Origin: Streptomyces sp. NBC_01335
Lineage (GTDB): Bacteria > Actinomycetota > Actinomycetes > Streptomycetales > Streptomycetaceae
Direction: 5' to 3'
Assembly (NCBI RefSeq): GCF_035953295.1
Contig: NZ_CP108370.1
Span: forward strand, 1,612,001-1,676,000
Length of the DNA: 64,000 nt
The notes beneath the pieces were generated by a model that searched no databases, was not told where the DNA came from, and was given only the letters and a program-made list of their open reading frames with translations. Position numbers and translations under genes: made by a program. The first letter of the stretch is position 1, and the number at the start of each line of letters is the position of its first letter. Of this stretch, positions 38,330-48,437 are shown one piece after another.

Positions 38330-38782
38330 GGCTTCAGTCTTGGGGCAAGGCGGTACCGGGGGCCAGCGGGATGGGCCGTCCGGTGGGCCCGGCGTGTCGT
38401 GGGGCGTGTCGCCGGCGGGGGCGTTCGGAGGGCGGGGCGGGGCGGGGGCGTGTCGCGGCGGGGCGGTCGCACGGGGAAGACCCCGAGGACCGCCGGTACG
38501 GCCTTTCTGTGAATCGGGAGCGGACCGGGCGACCGGCCCGAACGTGACCGGAACGACATTCACCGTCCTGTCCGGGCTTGTCCGGCTTCTCCACGCGGGC
38601 GTAAACCCTGGTCGGGGGCAGTCCCCCCACCGGTACCGGAGCCTCGGCCGCCCCCTCGCGCGCAGAACCGGAATCCCGGGCCCGGCGACAGAGGCACCGC
38701 AATGCCCCGTCCAGTTCATCTTCCGTTCACTCAGGTTGCTTACGTTCCACGTGCCAATGACGTCGAACGATTGCCTGGGTAA
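38330..38782. other. 453-bp intergenic region between hydrolase and pit genes
   Basis: Beyond the PHO-box-like array (38714-38750) and the two divergent promoters, I see no gene. Frames here have no ribosome site and no recognisable family pattern. Confidence 0.6.
38714..38750 (+). promoter_or_regulatory. PHO-box-like direct repeats (PhoP operator) upstream of pit
   Basis: GTTCATC at 38714 and GTTCACT at 38725 are exactly 11 bp apart. Weaker units follow at 38735 (GTTGCTT) and 38744 (GTTCCAC). Streptomyces PhoP binds 11-bp direct repeats of GTTCACC. The array ends 32 nt before the pit start, which suggests control by phosphate limitation. Confidence 0.75.
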
Positions 38783-40066
38783 ATGGAACACATCACACTG
38801 CTGCTCGCGATAGTCGTCGCGACAGCGCTCGTGTTCGATTTCACGAACGGTTTCCACGACACCGCCAACGCGATGGCCACCACCATCTCGACCGGCGCTC
38901 TGAAGCCCAAGACAGCAGTGGCGATGTCCGCCACCCTCAATCTGGTCGGCGCGTTCCTGTCGGTGGAGGTCGCGAAGACGATCTCCGGCGGGATCGTCGA
39001 CGAGGACGGCCTGAGAACCGAGGTCATCTTCGCGGCGCTCGTCGGCGCCATCCTGTGGAATCTGGTGACCTGGCTGGTCGGCCTGCCGTCCAGTTCGTCC
39101 CACGCCCTGTTCGGCGGACTCATCGGTGCCGCCGTGATGTCCGCGGGCTGGTCCTCGGTGGACGGCGGCACCGTCGTCACCAAGATCCTGCTGCCCGCCG
39201 TCGCCGCCCCGCTGGTGGCCGGTGCCGCCTCGATGCTGGCGACGAGGCTGTCGTACCGCGTCAACCGGAACGTCACCGACGAGGCGCAACTGAAGTCGAC
39301 GGCCAGGGGCTACCGGGCCGGGCAGATCGCTTCGGCCGGTCTCGTCTCGCTCGCCCACGGCACCAACGACGCGCAGAAGACGATGGGGATCATCACCCTG
39401 GCGCTCGTCACCGGCGGTGTCCTCTCTCCCGGCTCGAACCCGCCGGTCTGGGTGATCTGCTCGGCCGGTCTGGCCATCGCCCTGGGTACGTACTTCGGCG
39501 GCTGGCGCATCATCCGCACCATGGGCAGCGGGCTCACGGACCTCCAGCCGCAGCAGGGCTTCGCCGCCCAGACCAGTGCGGCGACCGTCATCCTGGCCTC
39601 CTCGCACCTCGGCTTCTCGCTCTCCACCACGCAGTCGTGCTCCGGCGCGGTGATGGGCGCCGGGCTCGGCCGCAGGGGCGGCACGGTGAAGTGGTCCACC
39701 GCGACCCGCATGTTCGTGGCCTGGGGCCTCACGCTCCCGGCGGCGGGTCTGGTCGGCGCGGGTGCCGAGTTCCTGACCCGGCAGGGCACCTGGGGCATCG
39801 TCCTGGTCGCCGCGCTGCTCGTCGCGGGCTCCGGTGCCATCTGGCAGCTGTCGCGGCGCGAGCCGGTCGACCACACCGGCATCGCCGACGAGCCCGGAGC
39901 CGTCGCCACCCCGACGCTCGACGCGATCCCCTCGCAGCTCCCCGGGGCGTCGTCCTCCGGCCTCCCGGTCACCGGCCTCACCGCCACCATCCCGTCCCCC
40001 CTCTCCGCCGCGTCCGTACCGGCCGCGGCGACGACCACCGACCCGGCCCGTCCGGCCGCGGTGTAA
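38783..40066 (+). CDS. pitH2: Inorganic phosphate transporter, PiT family
   Basis: 427 residues with about 10-11 membrane helices. It shows the duplicated PiT signature: DFTNGFHDTANAMATTISTG (19-38) and the second half AHGTNDAQKTMG. It is a low-affinity proton/cation-coupled phosphate importer. The C-terminal 60 residues are a disordered Pro/Ala/Thr tail. The symbol follows the S. coelicolor gene in the same position; it is an orthology inference. A small membrane protein gene follows 12 nt after the stop. Confidence 0.88.
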   Translation: MEHITLLLAIVVATALVFDFTNGFHDTANAMATTISTGALKPKTAVAMSATLNLVGAFLSVEVAKTISGGIVDEDGLRTEVIFAALVGAILWNLVTWLVGLPSSSSHALFGGLIGAAVMSAGWSSVDGGTVVTKILLPAVAAPLVAGAASMLATRLSYRVNRNVTDEAQLKSTARGYRAGQIASAGLVSLAHGTNDAQKTMGIITLALVTGGVLSPGSNPPVWVICSAGLAIALGTYFGGWRIIRTMGSGLTDLQPQQGFAAQTSAATVILASSHLGFSLSTTQSCSGAVMGAGLGRRGGTVKWSTATRMFVAWGLTLPAAGLVGAGAEFLTRQGTWGIVLVAALLVAGSGAIWQLSRREPVDHTGIADEPGAVATPTLDAIPSQLPGASSSGLPVTGLTATIPSPLSAASVPAAATTTDPARPAAV

Positions 40067-40078
40067 GGACTCGCCCCC

Positions 40079-40309
40079 ATGAAAATCGACTGGGCAGCTC
40101 TCGCCACCGTCTTCGGTGTCAGCCTCGTGGTCACCGTGGCACTCGTCGGCTTCTTCAGCCTCGGCGTCGTCTCTCTCGCCAAGAAGGCCGGTACCGCGCT
40201 GAGCGGCGGTTCCGGATCGTCCGCCGCGCTGGCGCGCACCGGCGCGTACGCCTGCTTCGCGCTGTGCGCGGCGGCGGTCGCGTACGGCATCTACCTGATC
40301 GTCGCCTGA
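40079..40309 (+). CDS. Small membrane protein linked to the phosphate transporter
   Basis: 76 residues with two hydrophobic helices (about 8-34 and 51-75), separated by a Gly/Ser loop. Function is unknown. The ATG is 12 nt after the pit stop, so it is probably co-transcribed and PhoP-regulated with it. A perfect hairpin follows. Confidence 0.78.
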   Translation: MKIDWAALATVFGVSLVVTVALVGFFSLGVVSLAKKAGTALSGGSGSSAALARTGAYACFALCAAAVAYGIYLIVA

Positions 40310-40342
40310 CCCGCTCCTCCCGCAGGTCTCGTCGCGCCCCGT

Positions 40343-40373
40343 CGGGCCGGACACACCGCGTGTGTCCGGCCCG
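40343..40373 (+). terminator. Terminator of the pit operon
   Basis: A perfect 14-bp inverted repeat (40343-40356 with 40360-40373) with a 3-nt loop lies 33 nt after the small membrane gene, just before the riboswitch. Confidence 0.85.
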
Positions 40374-40399
40374 ATGTGCGTCCGGGCACACCACGGCCC

Positions 40400-40595
40400 C
40401 GCAGGTCAACGGCGAGTTGACGGGCCTTCGCGCTGCGTGGTGGACTGCCGGAGCCATTCACGGCGACAGCAGAGGAAGCCGGTGCGAATCCGGCGCGGTC
40501 CCGCCACTGTCACCGGGGAGCGGCGCCCCACCGTGCGCGTGACGGACGACCGGGGTGGCCGCCGATCCGGGAGCCAGGACACTCTCGTCGCCGTC
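40400..40595 (+). ncRNA. Adenosylcobalamin (B12) riboswitch
   Basis: The conserved core is unmistakable: GAGGAAGCCGGTGCGAATCC at 40482-40501, followed by GGTCCCGCCACTGT, and a B12-box-like GAGCCAGGACAC near 40570. Boundaries are approximate. It lies upstream of cobD and should repress the cob operon when adenosylcobalamin is plentiful, by translation block or transcription termination; I did not identify the expression-platform hairpin with certainty. Confidence 0.93.
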
Positions 40596-40636
40596 TCGTC
40601 GAACCAGGGCGCGGACCCTGAGTGAGGACATACGCC

Positions 40637-40714
40637 ATGCCTGGCCGCCGTGCGCCCGTTCCCCCGTCAGCCGTCCCATCCGGTCCGGGACCGCTCCGAC
40701 CCGCGGCGGGCTGA
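40637..40714 (+). CDS. Possible 25-residue upstream ORF between riboswitch and cobD
   Basis: An ATG at 40637 with GAGGA 8-12 nt upstream opens a 25-codon frame (MPGRRAPVPP onward, Pro/Arg-rich) whose TGA lies 3 nt before the cobD GTG. It could couple the riboswitch to cobD by translation through the start region. It may also be chance; no conservation can be judged here. Confidence 0.3.
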   Translation: MPGRRAPVPPSAVPSGPGPLRPAAG

Positions 40715-40717
40715 GCC

Positions 40718-41725
40718 GTGCGTGCCGACCGCGTCTTCGCGTACGGCGCCTCGGCGGGGCTGATCGCCGACCGGTTGCTGGGCGATCCTCGCCGGGGCCA
40801 TCCGGTCGCCGGGTTCGGCCGGGCCGCCGCCGCCGTGGAACAGCGCCTCTGGCGGGACCACCGGGGCCGGGGCGCGCTGCACACCCTGGTGTGCGCCGGA
40901 GGCGCCGCGGGGGCCGCCGCGCTCGCCGCCCGTGCCGTACGCCGCAGCCCCGTCGCCGCCGTCGCGCTGACGGCGGCCGTCACCTGGTCAGTCGTCGGCG
41001 GTACGTCGCTGGGCCGCGAGGCCAGGGCCATCGGCGCGGCGCTGGATGCCGGGGACGTCGAGGCGGCCCGGGAGCGGCTGCCGCATCTGTGCGGGCGTGA
41101 CCCGCAGGCGCTCGACGGTCCGGGGATCGCCCGTGCCGTCGTGGAGTCGGTCGCCGAGAACACCTCGGACGCCGTCGTGGGCGCCCTGGTGTGGGGCGCG
41201 CTGGGCGGGGTCCCGGGGCTCGTCGGCTTCCGCGCGGTGAACACCCTGGACGCGATGGTGGGCCACCGCTCGCCGCGCCACCGCCGCTTCGGGTGGGCCT
41301 CGGCCCGCCTGGACGACGTGGCGGGGTGGCCCGGCGCCCGGCTCACCGCCGCCCTGGCCGTCGTCGCCGGGGGGCGGCCCGGGCAGGCCGTCCGGGCCTG
41401 GCGCGCGGACGCGGGGCGCCATCCGAGCCCGAACGCGGGCCCGGTGGAGGCCGCGTTCGCGGGGGCGCTCGGCGTACGGCTGGGCGGGACCCTCGCGTAC
41501 GGCGGGCGGGTCGAGCACCGGCCGTTGCTGAACGGTGCCGAGGGCCGGGCCGTGGCCGTGGAGGCGGGCGACATCGAGCGCGCGGTGCGGCTGTCGCGCC
41601 GGGTGAGCGTGCTGGCCCTGGCCGTCTGCGTCGCGGGACGGCTGGTGGCGGGTAGGCCGGCCTCGGGACGGGCTGCGGGACGGCCGGCGGCGACACACAG
41701 GATGACGGAACGAGGACGGGCATGA
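40718..41725 (+). CDS. cobD: Adenosylcobinamide-phosphate synthase CobD/CbiB
   Basis: 335 residues, membrane protein of the CobD/CbiB family, which attaches the aminopropanol arm to adenosylcobyric acid. Family patterns: [21 protein letters not shown] near the start, [18 protein letters not shown], and the ending DAMVGHRS within the conserved loop. GTG start at 40718 preceded by the riboswitch leader. The stop overlaps the cobQ ATG by 4 nt (ATGA). Confidence 0.93.
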   Translation: MRADRVFAYGASAGLIADRLLGDPRRGHPVAGFGRAAAAVEQRLWRDHRGRGALHTLVCAGGAAGAAALAARAVRRSPVAAVALTAAVTWSVVGGTSLGREARAIGAALDAGDVEAARERLPHLCGRDPQALDGPGIARAVVESVAENTSDAVVGALVWGALGGVPGLVGFRAVNTLDAMVGHRSPRHRRFGWASARLDDVAGWPGARLTAALAVVAGGRPGQAVRAWRADAGRHPSPNAGPVEAAFAGALGVRLGGTLAYGGRVEHRPLLNGAEGRAVAVEAGDIERAVRLSRRVSVLALAVCVAGRLVAGRPASGRAAGRPAATHRMTERGRA

Positions 41726-43386
41726 GCGGCAGCGGGAACGTGACGAGGGGCGGCGGGCTGCTCGTCGCCGGCACCACCTCGGACGCCGGCAAGAGCGTCG
41801 TCACGGCGGGGATCTGCCGGTGGCTGGTGCGGCGGGGGGTGAAGGTCGCCCCGTTCAAGGCGCAGAACATGTCGCTGAACTCCTTCGTGACCCGCGAGGG
41901 TGCCGAGATCGGGCGGGCGCAGGCCATGCAGGCGCAGGCCGCCCGGGTCGAGCCGTCCGCGCTGATGAACCCGGTGCTGCTCAAGCCCGGAGGCGACCGG
42001 TCCAGCCAGGTCGTGCTGATGGGCAAGCCGGTGGGCGAGATGAGCGCGCGCGGCTACCACGGGGGCAGGCAGGAGTCGCTGTTCGGGACGGTCGTGGACT
42101 GCCTGGAGCAGTTGCGGGGCACGTATGACGCCGTGATCTGCGAGGGGGCGGGCAGCCCGGCCGAGATCAATCTGCGGCGGACCGACATCGTGAACATGGG
42201 CGTCGCCCGGGCCGCCCGGTTCCCGGTGCTGGTCGTCGGCGACATCGACCGGGGCGGGGTGTTCGCCTCGTTCTTCGGCACGACGGCGCTGCTGAGCGCC
42301 GGGGACCAGGAGCTGGTCGCGGGCTATCTGGTCAACAAGTTCCGCGGTGACGTGTCGTTGCTGGAGCCGGGCCTGGACATGCTGCTGGGGCTGACCGGGC
42401 GGCGGACGTACGGGGTCCTGCCGTTCACGCACGGTCTCGGCATCGACGAGGAGGACGGGCTGCGGGTGTCGCTGCGCGGGACCGTCCGGGAGTCGGTGGT
42501 GGCGCCGCCGCACGGCGAGGACGTGCTGCGGGTCGCGGTGTGCGCGGTGCCGCTGATGTCGAACTTCACCGACGTGGACGCGCTGGCCGCCGAACCGGGC
42601 GTGATCGTGCGGTTCGTGGACCGGCCGGAGGAGCTGGCCGACGCGGACCTGGTCGTGGTGCCCGGTACTCGGGGGACCGTGAAGGCTTTGGAGTGGCTGC
42701 GTGCCCGGGGGCTCGCGGACGCCCTGGTCCGGCGGGCGGCCGAGGGCCGTCCGGTGCTGGGGATCTGCGGCGGTTTCCAGGTGCTCGGCGAGCGGATCGA
42801 GGACGAGGTCGAGTCGCGGGCCGGGGTGGTCGAGGGGCTGGGCCTGCTGCCGGTACGTATCCGCTTCGCACGGGAGAAGACGCTCGCCCGGCCGGTCGGT
42901 GCGGCGCTCGGCGAGCCGGTGGAGGGGTACGAGATCCACCACGGCGTCGCCGACGTGCGGGGCGGCGAACCGTTCCTGGACGGCTGCCGGGTGGGCCAGG
43001 TGTGGGGGACGCACTGGCACGGGTCGCTGGAGAGCGACGCGTTCCGGCGGGCCTTCCTGACGGAGGTCGCCCGGGCCGCCGGGCGGCGGTTCACGGCCGC
43101 CCCGGACACCAGCTTCGCCGCGCTGCGCGAGGAGCAGCTCGATCTGCTGGGCGACCTGATCGAGGAGCACGCCGACACCGACGCCCTGTGGCGGCTGATC
43201 GAGCGGGGTGCCCCGGCGGGGCTGCCGTTCGTCGGCCCGGGCGCGCCGGTGCTGCCGGGCGCGGGCGCCGACGTGGGGTCCGTACCACCCGCCGTACCGC
43301 CTGCCGAACCACTCGCCGAACCACCCTCCGTACCGACTGCCGTGACGCACACGAACGTTTCCGACACCATCCAGGAGGCCCTGTGA
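41722..43386 (+). CDS. cobQ: Cobyric acid synthase
   Basis: 554 residues. An N-terminal ATPase-like domain ([20 protein letters not shown]) precedes a glutamine amidotransferase domain with nucleophile C349 ([10 protein letters not shown]) and a terminal His in YEIHHG. It amidates side chains b, d, e and g of adenosylcobyrinic acid diamide. A Pro/Ala/Glu-rich disordered tail of about 45 residues ([20 protein letters not shown]) is unusual. Overlaps cobD and the chelatase gene by 4 nt each. Confidence 0.95.
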   Translation: MSGSGNVTRGGGLLVAGTTSDAGKSVVTAGICRWLVRRGVKVAPFKAQNMSLNSFVTREGAEIGRAQAMQAQAARVEPSALMNPVLLKPGGDRSSQVVLMGKPVGEMSARGYHGGRQESLFGTVVDCLEQLRGTYDAVICEGAGSPAEINLRRTDIVNMGVARAARFPVLVVGDIDRGGVFASFFGTTALLSAGDQELVAGYLVNKFRGDVSLLEPGLDMLLGLTGRRTYGVLPFTHGLGIDEEDGLRVSLRGTVRESVVAPPHGEDVLRVAVCAVPLMSNFTDVDALAAEPGVIVRFVDRPEELADADLVVVPGTRGTVKALEWLRARGLADALVRRAAEGRPVLGICGGFQVLGERIEDEVESRAGVVEGLGLLPVRIRFAREKTLARPVGAALGEPVEGYEIHHGVADVRGGEPFLDGCRVGQVWGTHWHGSLESDAFRRAFLTEVARAAGRRFTAAPDTSFAALREEQLDLLGDLIEEHADTDALWRLIERGAPAGLPFVGPGAPVLPGAGADVGSVPPAVPPAEPLAEPPSVPTAVTHTNVSDTIQEAL

Positions 43387-45482
43387 GCACGCCGTATCCG
43401 TTCACCGCGATCGTCGGCCAGGACGACCTGAGGCTCGGGCTGCTGCTGAACGCCGTGTCACCGGCGGTCGGCGGGGTGCTCGTGCGCGGCGAGAAGGGCA
43501 CCGCGAAGTCCACCGCCGTGCGGGCGCTGGCCGCGCTGATGCCCCGGGTCGCGGTGGTGCCGGGCTGCCGGTTCTCCTGCGACCCGGCCTCCCCCGACCC
43601 GGCGTGCCCGGACGGCCCGCACACGGCGGCGCCCGGTGCGTCGCGGCCCGCGCGGACGGTGGAGCTGCCGGTCGGCGCCTCCGAGGACCGGCTGGTCGGG
43701 GCGCTCGACATCGAACGGGCGCTCGCCGAGGGCGTGAAGGCCTTCGAGCCGGGTCTGCTCGCCGACGCGCACCGCGGCATCCTCTACGTGGACGAGGTCA
43801 ACCTCCTCCACGACCACCTGGTGGACCTGCTGCTGGACGCGGCGGCGATGGGCGCCTCGTACGTGGAGCGCGAGGGCGTTTCCGTACGGCACGCGGCGCG
43901 GTTCCTGCTGGTCGGCACGATGAACCCGGAGGAGGGCGAGCTGCGGCCGCAGTTGCTGGACCGGTTCGGGCTGACCGTGGAGGTGGCCGCGTCCCGGGAC
44001 ACCGATCTGCGGGTGGAGGTCGTGCGGCGGCGCCTGGCGTACGACGACGATCCGGCGGCCTTCGCGGCGGCGTGGGCCGACGAGGAGAGCGCGCTGCGCG
44101 AGCGGATCACCGCGGCGCGCGCCCTGCTCCCCGCGGTCGTGCTCGGCGACGGGGCGCTGCGGCGGATCGCGGCGACCTGCGCCGCGTTCGAGGTCGACGG
44201 GATGCGCGCGGACATCGTGATGGCCCGCACCGCGACCGCGCTGGCCGCCTGGGCGGGGCGCGACGAGGTGACCGCCGACGACGTGCGCCAGGCCGCCCTG
44301 CTGGCGCTGCCGCACCGGCGGCGTCGCAACCCCTTCGACGCCCCCGGGCTCGACGAGGAGAAGCTCGACGACACGCTCCGGGAGGCCGCCGAGGAGGAGA
44401 GCCGGCGGGACGAGGGGCGGAGCGGTGACGGTGAGCCCGGTCCGGACCCGGACTCCGATCCCGATCCTGACTCCGGTCCCGACGGGCCGGGCGACGGGGG
44501 CGGTCCCGGCGGCGGGGTGCCGCCGCAGGGGGGCGGCCCCGAGGACGCGTCGGCGCCCGAGTCTTCGGCCTCGCCCTCCCCGGAGAGCCAGGGTTCCCCG
44601 CAGGGCCCGGATTCCCCGCGGGGTCCGGGCGTCCCGGCCGGCGGTGAGCAGCGGCCGGTCGCGGCGGCGGAGCCGTTCCGTACGAAGATGCTGAGCGTTC
44701 CCGGGCTCGGCGAGGGCGCGGCGGGACGCCGGTCCCGGGCGCGTACCGAGCACGGCCGGACGACCGGCGCCCGGCGTCCACAGGGTGCGCTGACCAAGCT
44801 GCACCTGGCCGCGACGGTCCAGGCCGCCGCCCCGCACCAGCGGGCGCGCGGCCGGTCCGGGCGGGGGCTCGTGGTGCGCCGGGACGATCTGCGGCAGGCG
44901 ACGCGGGAGGGGCGCGAGGGGAATCTCGTGCTCTTCGTGGTGGACGCCTCCGGGTCGATGGCGGCCCGGCAGCGGATGAGCGCGGTGAAGGGCGCGGTGC
45001 TGTCGCTGCTGCTCGACGCGTACCAACGGCGCGACAAGGTGGGCCTGGTGACGTTCCGGGGGCGGGACGCCGAGCTGGTGCTGCCGCCGACCTCGTCGGT
45101 GGACGCGGCGGCGGCCCGGCTGGAGACCCTGCCGACCGGGGGGCGTACCCCGCTGGCGGCGGGTCTGCTGAAGGCGCACGACGTGCTGCGCGTGGAGCGG
45201 ATGCGCGACCCCTCGCGGCGTCCGCTGCTCGTGGTGGTGACGGACGGCCGGGCGACCGGCGGGCCGGAGCCGGTGGCGCTGGCCGCGCGGGCCGGAAGGC
45301 TGCACGCCGCCGAGGGGACCGCGTCCGTCGTGGTGGACTGCGAGTCGGGGATCGTACGCCTCGGGCTCGCCGCACAGCTCGCCCGCGATCTGGGAGGCAC
45401 CGCCGTCACGCTCGACGAGCTGCGGGCCGACTCGATCGCCGGGCTGGTCAAGGATGTCAGAGCAGCCGGGAGGGCCGCGTAA
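43383..45482 (+). CDS. Magnesium/cobalt chelatase ATPase-VWA fusion subunit (ChlI-ChlD like)
   Basis: 699 residues. The N-terminal AAA+ domain has Walker A GEKGTAKS (36-43) and Walker B region [12 protein letters not shown] Asp/Pro/Gly/Ser-rich linker follows (about 345-440, with alternating DPD units). The C-terminal VWA domain has an intact MIDAS, DASGS from D521. Such proteins drive cobalt insertion into hydrogenobyrinate diamide together with CobN, which is not in this window. GTG 43383 overlaps cobQ by 4 nt; the last base overlaps the cobO start. Confidence 0.88.
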   Translation: MSTPYPFTAIVGQDDLRLGLLLNAVSPAVGGVLVRGEKGTAKSTAVRALAALMPRVAVVPGCRFSCDPASPDPACPDGPHTAAPGASRPARTVELPVGASEDRLVGALDIERALAEGVKAFEPGLLADAHRGILYVDEVNLLHDHLVDLLLDAAAMGASYVEREGVSVRHAARFLLVGTMNPEEGELRPQLLDRFGLTVEVAASRDTDLRVEVVRRRLAYDDDPAAFAAAWADEESALRERITAARALLPAVVLGDGALRRIAATCAAFEVDGMRADIVMARTATALAAWAGRDEVTADDVRQAALLALPHRRRRNPFDAPGLDEEKLDDTLREAAEEESRRDEGRSGDGEPGPDPDSDPDPDSGPDGPGDGGGPGGGVPPQGGGPEDASAPESSASPSPESQGSPQGPDSPRGPGVPAGGEQRPVAAAEPFRTKMLSVPGLGEGAAGRRSRARTEHGRTTGARRPQGALTKLHLAATVQAAAPHQRARGRSGRGLVVRRDDLRQATREGREGNLVLFVVDASGSMAARQRMSAVKGAVLSLLLDAYQRRDKVGLVTFRGRDAELVLPPTSSVDAAAARLETLPTGGRTPLAAGLLKAHDVLRVERMRDPSRRPLLVVVTDGRATGGPEPVALAARAGRLHAAEGTASVVVDCESGIVRLGLAAQLARDLGGTAVTLDELRADSIAGLVKDVRAAGRAA

Positions 45483-46096
45483 TGCCGCAGGGACAGCCGA
45501 CTTCGGTACCGGACGACGGGCTCACCACCCGTCAGCGCCGCAACCGTCCGCTCCTCCTGGTCCACACCGGGATCGGCAAGGGGAAGTCGACGGCCGCGTT
45601 CGGGCTGGCGCTGCGCGCCTGGAACCAGGGGTGGCCGATCGGGGTGTTCCAGTTCGTCAAGTCGGCGAAGTGGAAGGTCGGCGAGGAGAACGCGCTGAAG
45701 GTCCTCGGGGCCAGCGGCGAGGGCGGCACGGTCGCCTGGCACAAGATGGGCGAGGGCTGGTCGTGGGTCCAGCGCGGGCCCTCCGGCGAGACGGACAACA
45801 CGGCGAACGAGGAGAAGGCCCGCGAGGGCTGGGCGCAGGTCAAGCGCGACCTCGCCGCCGAGACGTACAAGCTGTACGTGCTCGACGAGTTCGCCTACCC
45901 GCTGCACTGGGGGTGGATCGACACCGAGGACGTGGTCGAGACGCTGCGGAACCGTCCCGGCACCCAGCACGTGGTGATCACCGGCCGCAACGCCCCGCAG
46001 GCGCTGCTGGACGCGGCGGACCTGGTGACCGACATGTCGAAGGTGAAGCACCCGATGGACGCGGGTCAGAAGGGCCAGCGAGGCATCGAGTGGTGA
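45482..46096 (+). CDS. cobO: Cob(I)yrinic acid a,c-diamide adenosyltransferase
   Basis: 204 residues, normal for CobO/BtuR. The P-loop is GIGKGKSTAAFG (30-41). Other marks are FQFVKSAKWKVGEE and LDEFAYPLHWGWID. It transfers the 5'-deoxyadenosyl group from ATP to Co(I) corrinoid. The ATG at 45482 shares one base with the previous stop, and its own stop overlaps the cobB start. Confidence 0.95.
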   Translation: MPQGQPTSVPDDGLTTRQRRNRPLLLVHTGIGKGKSTAAFGLALRAWNQGWPIGVFQFVKSAKWKVGEENALKVLGASGEGGTVAWHKMGEGWSWVQRGPSGETDNTANEEKAREGWAQVKRDLAAETYKLYVLDEFAYPLHWGWIDTEDVVETLRNRPGTQHVVITGRNAPQALLDAADLVTDMSKVKHPMDAGQKGQRGIEW

Positions 46097-47472
46097 GTGC
46101 TTCCTCTTCCGGGGGCGTTTCCGGCAGTGTGCCGCGTCTGGTGATCGCCGCCCCGGCCTCCGGCAGCGGCAAGACCACCGTCGCCACCGGGCTGATGGCC
46201 GCCTTCGCCGCGCGCGGGCTCGCCGTCTCCCCGCACAAGGTGGGCCCCGACTACATCGACCCGGGCTACCACGCGCTGGCCACGGGCAGGCCGGGCCGCA
46301 ACCTCGACGCCTACATGTGCGGGACCGGCCTGATCGCGCCGCTCTTCGCGCACGGGGCGGCGGGGTGCGACCTGGCGGTCGTGGAGGGCGTGATGGGGCT
46401 GTTCGACGGAGCCTCGGGCCAGGGCGAGCTGGCGTCTACGGCGCAGGTGGCGAAGTTGCTGCGGGCGCCGGTGGTGCTGGTGGTCGACGCCTCCTCGCAG
46501 TCGCGTTCGGTGGCGGCCCTGGTGCACGGTTTCGCGGCCTGGGACCCCGGGGTGCGGATCGGCGGGGTGATCCTGAACAAGGTGGCCTCCGACCGGCACG
46601 AGATGCTGCTGCGGGACGCCCTGGAGGAGTCCGGGCTGCCGGTGCTCGGGGTGCTGCGGCGGGCCGCGCAGGTGGAGACCCCCTCGCGTCATCTGGGGCT
46701 GGTGCCGGTGGCCGAACGGCGCACCGACGCCGTGGACGCGGTGGCGGCGATGGGCGAACGCGTGCGGGCCGGCTGCGACATGGACGCGCTGCTGGCGCTG
46801 GCCCGGACCGCTCCCCCGCCGGCCGGCGAGGCCTGGGAGCCGGAGCCGTACGCCCCTTCCGGGCGGCGGCCGGTCGTCGCCGTGGCGGGCGGGGCCGCGT
46901 TCACGTTCGCGTACGCCGAACACGCCGAGCTGCTCACGGCGGCGGGCGCGGAGGTCGTCCCCTTCGACCCGCTCCACGACGAGAAGCTCCCCGAGGGCAC
47001 GGCGGGGCTGGTCATAGGGGGCGGTTTCCCCGAGGTGTACGCCCCCGAGCTGTCGGCCAACGAACCGCTGCGCCGGGCGGTCACCGCCCTCGCGGAGAGC
47101 GGGGCGCCGGTGGCGGCGGAGTGCGCGGGGCTGCTCTACCTGGCGCGCGAGCTGGACGGCCGGCCGATGTGCGGGGTGCTGGACGCGAGCGCCCGGATGT
47201 CGGGGCGCCTGACGCTCGGTTACCGGGAGGCGGTGGCGGTCGCGGACAGCTCGCTCGCGGCGGCCGGGACCCGGGTGCGCGGTCACGAGTTCCACCGGAC
47301 GGTGCTGGAGCCGGGCTCGGGGCCCGTACCTGCCTGGGGGATGCACCTGCCGGAACGCCGGGTGGAGGGCTTCGTCCGGGGCGGGGTGCACGCGAGCTAT
47401 CTGCACACCCACTGGGCGGGGGCGCCGGGGACGGCCCGGCGGTTCGTGGAGCGGTGCGGGACGGTGCGCTGA
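46093..47472 (+). CDS. cobB: Cobyrinate/hydrogenobyrinate a,c-diamide synthase
   Basis: 459 residues. The N-terminal ATP-binding domain has APASGSGKTTVATG (20-33), KVGPDYIDPGYH and GVMGLFDG. The C-terminal glutaminase domain has C344 (AECAGLLYL). It amidates carboxylates a and c. The start is GTG 46093, giving a 4-nt overlap with cobO; GTG 46090 directly precedes it. It is the last gene of the coupled block. Confidence 0.94.
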   Translation: MSASSSGGVSGSVPRLVIAAPASGSGKTTVATGLMAAFAARGLAVSPHKVGPDYIDPGYHALATGRPGRNLDAYMCGTGLIAPLFAHGAAGCDLAVVEGVMGLFDGASGQGELASTAQVAKLLRAPVVLVVDASSQSRSVAALVHGFAAWDPGVRIGGVILNKVASDRHEMLLRDALEESGLPVLGVLRRAAQVETPSRHLGLVPVAERRTDAVDAVAAMGERVRAGCDMDALLALARTAPPPAGEAWEPEPYAPSGRRPVVAVAGGAAFTFAYAEHAELLTAAGAEVVPFDPLHDEKLPEGTAGLVIGGGFPEVYAPELSANEPLRRAVTALAESGAPVAAECAGLLYLARELDGRPMCGVLDASARMSGRLTLGYREAVAVADSSLAAAGTRVRGHEFHRTVLEPGSGPVPAWGMHLPERRVEGFVRGGVHASYLHTHWAGAPGTARRFVERCGTVR

Positions 47473-47556
47473 GGGCTGTTCCGTACGGCGCTGCGGGCCC
47501 TCTGCCCGAAGGCGGAGGGTTCTCCGTACGGCGGAGAGGGCTGCGGGTCGCTCCGC

Positions 47557-48279
47557 TCAGTCCGCGAGGCCGACGACCAGCCAGATGAAGCCGACTCCGC
47601 AGATCGTGCAGAGCACGGTGGAACGGGCCGGGTGGTCGTGGTGGGCCTCGGGGAGGATCTCGGCGGCGGCGAGGTAGAGCAGCGCCCCGCTGAAGAACCC
47701 GAGATACGCGCCGAGCAATTCCTCCGGAAGAGTGAACACGAGGGTGGTCGCCGCGCCCACGATCGGGGCGATCGCGTCCGCGAAGAGCATGAAGAACGCC
47801 TTGCGGCGGTTGTTCCCGTAGAGACTGGTAAGGGTGTAGGTGTTGAATCCGTCGGCGAAGTCGTGGGTGATGACGGCGAGCGCGACGGCCGCCCCCATGC
47901 CGGCGCCGACTTGGAAGGCGGCGCCGAGCGCGACCCCGTCCATCAGGCTGTGGCCCACCATCGCGGCCGCCGCCGTCAGCCCCACCTGGGGCACGCGTTC
48001 CTCGCCCGCCCCGTGTGCCGCCTGGCGCACCGCGAGCAGGCGCTCCACCAGATGGGCCAGCAGAAAGCCCCCCACGAACAACAGCAGGGCGGCGGGCACC
48101 CCCGCCACGGGCCGCCCCGCCGCGTCGATCGCCTCCGGCAGGAGGTCGAGGCCGACCACGCCGAGCATCAGCCCGCCGGCGAAGCCGAGCACCAGGTGGC
48201 GGCGGTCGGTGACGCGTTGCGCGACCCAGCCGCCGGCCAGAGTCATCAGGAACGCGCCGAGCGCGACGAACACCGCCAT
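47557..48279 (-). CDS. ZIP-family divalent metal transporter
   Basis: 240 residues with eight predicted helices. Metal-site helices carry GHSLMDGVALG (TM4) and THDFADGFNTYTL (TM5), where the textbook ZIP motif HNxPEG is modified to HDxADG. A His-rich cluster HHDHP lies near the C-terminus. ZIP proteins import zinc, iron, manganese or other divalent ions. It sits on the opposite strand between cobB and the cobE-cobC gene, so a link with cobalt supply is tempting but unproven. Confidence 0.85.
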   Translation of the reverse strand: MAVFVALGAFLMTLAGGWVAQRVTDRRHLVLGFAGGLMLGVVGLDLLPEAIDAAGRPVAGVPAALLLFVGGFLLAHLVERLLAVRQAAHGAGEERVPQVGLTAAAAMVGHSLMDGVALGAAFQVGAGMGAAVALAVITHDFADGFNTYTLTSLYGNNRRKAFFMLFADAIAPIVGAATTLVFTLPEELLGAYLGFFSGALLYLAAAEILPEAHHDHPARSTVLCTICGVGFIWLVVGLAD

Positions 48280-48437
48280 GGGCCCTTGCTAGCCGATCGG
48301 GCCGGTTGCCCGCATCTCCGCCGTCTCTGTCATCTCCGCCACCTCCGTCATCTCCGCCGTCTCCGCAGGAGCGCCGTACGCCTCGCCGGGTGTCCCGAGG
48401 ACTCCCCGCGGTGGCGGCCCGTACGAAAGGACTGCCC

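Noticed and set aside
37202..40354. 1050-codon minus-strand frame covering the hydrolase and the phosphate transporter
   Set aside because: Its upper two thirds is antisense to the clear PiT gene and its composition is low-complexity; only the hydrolase part is real.
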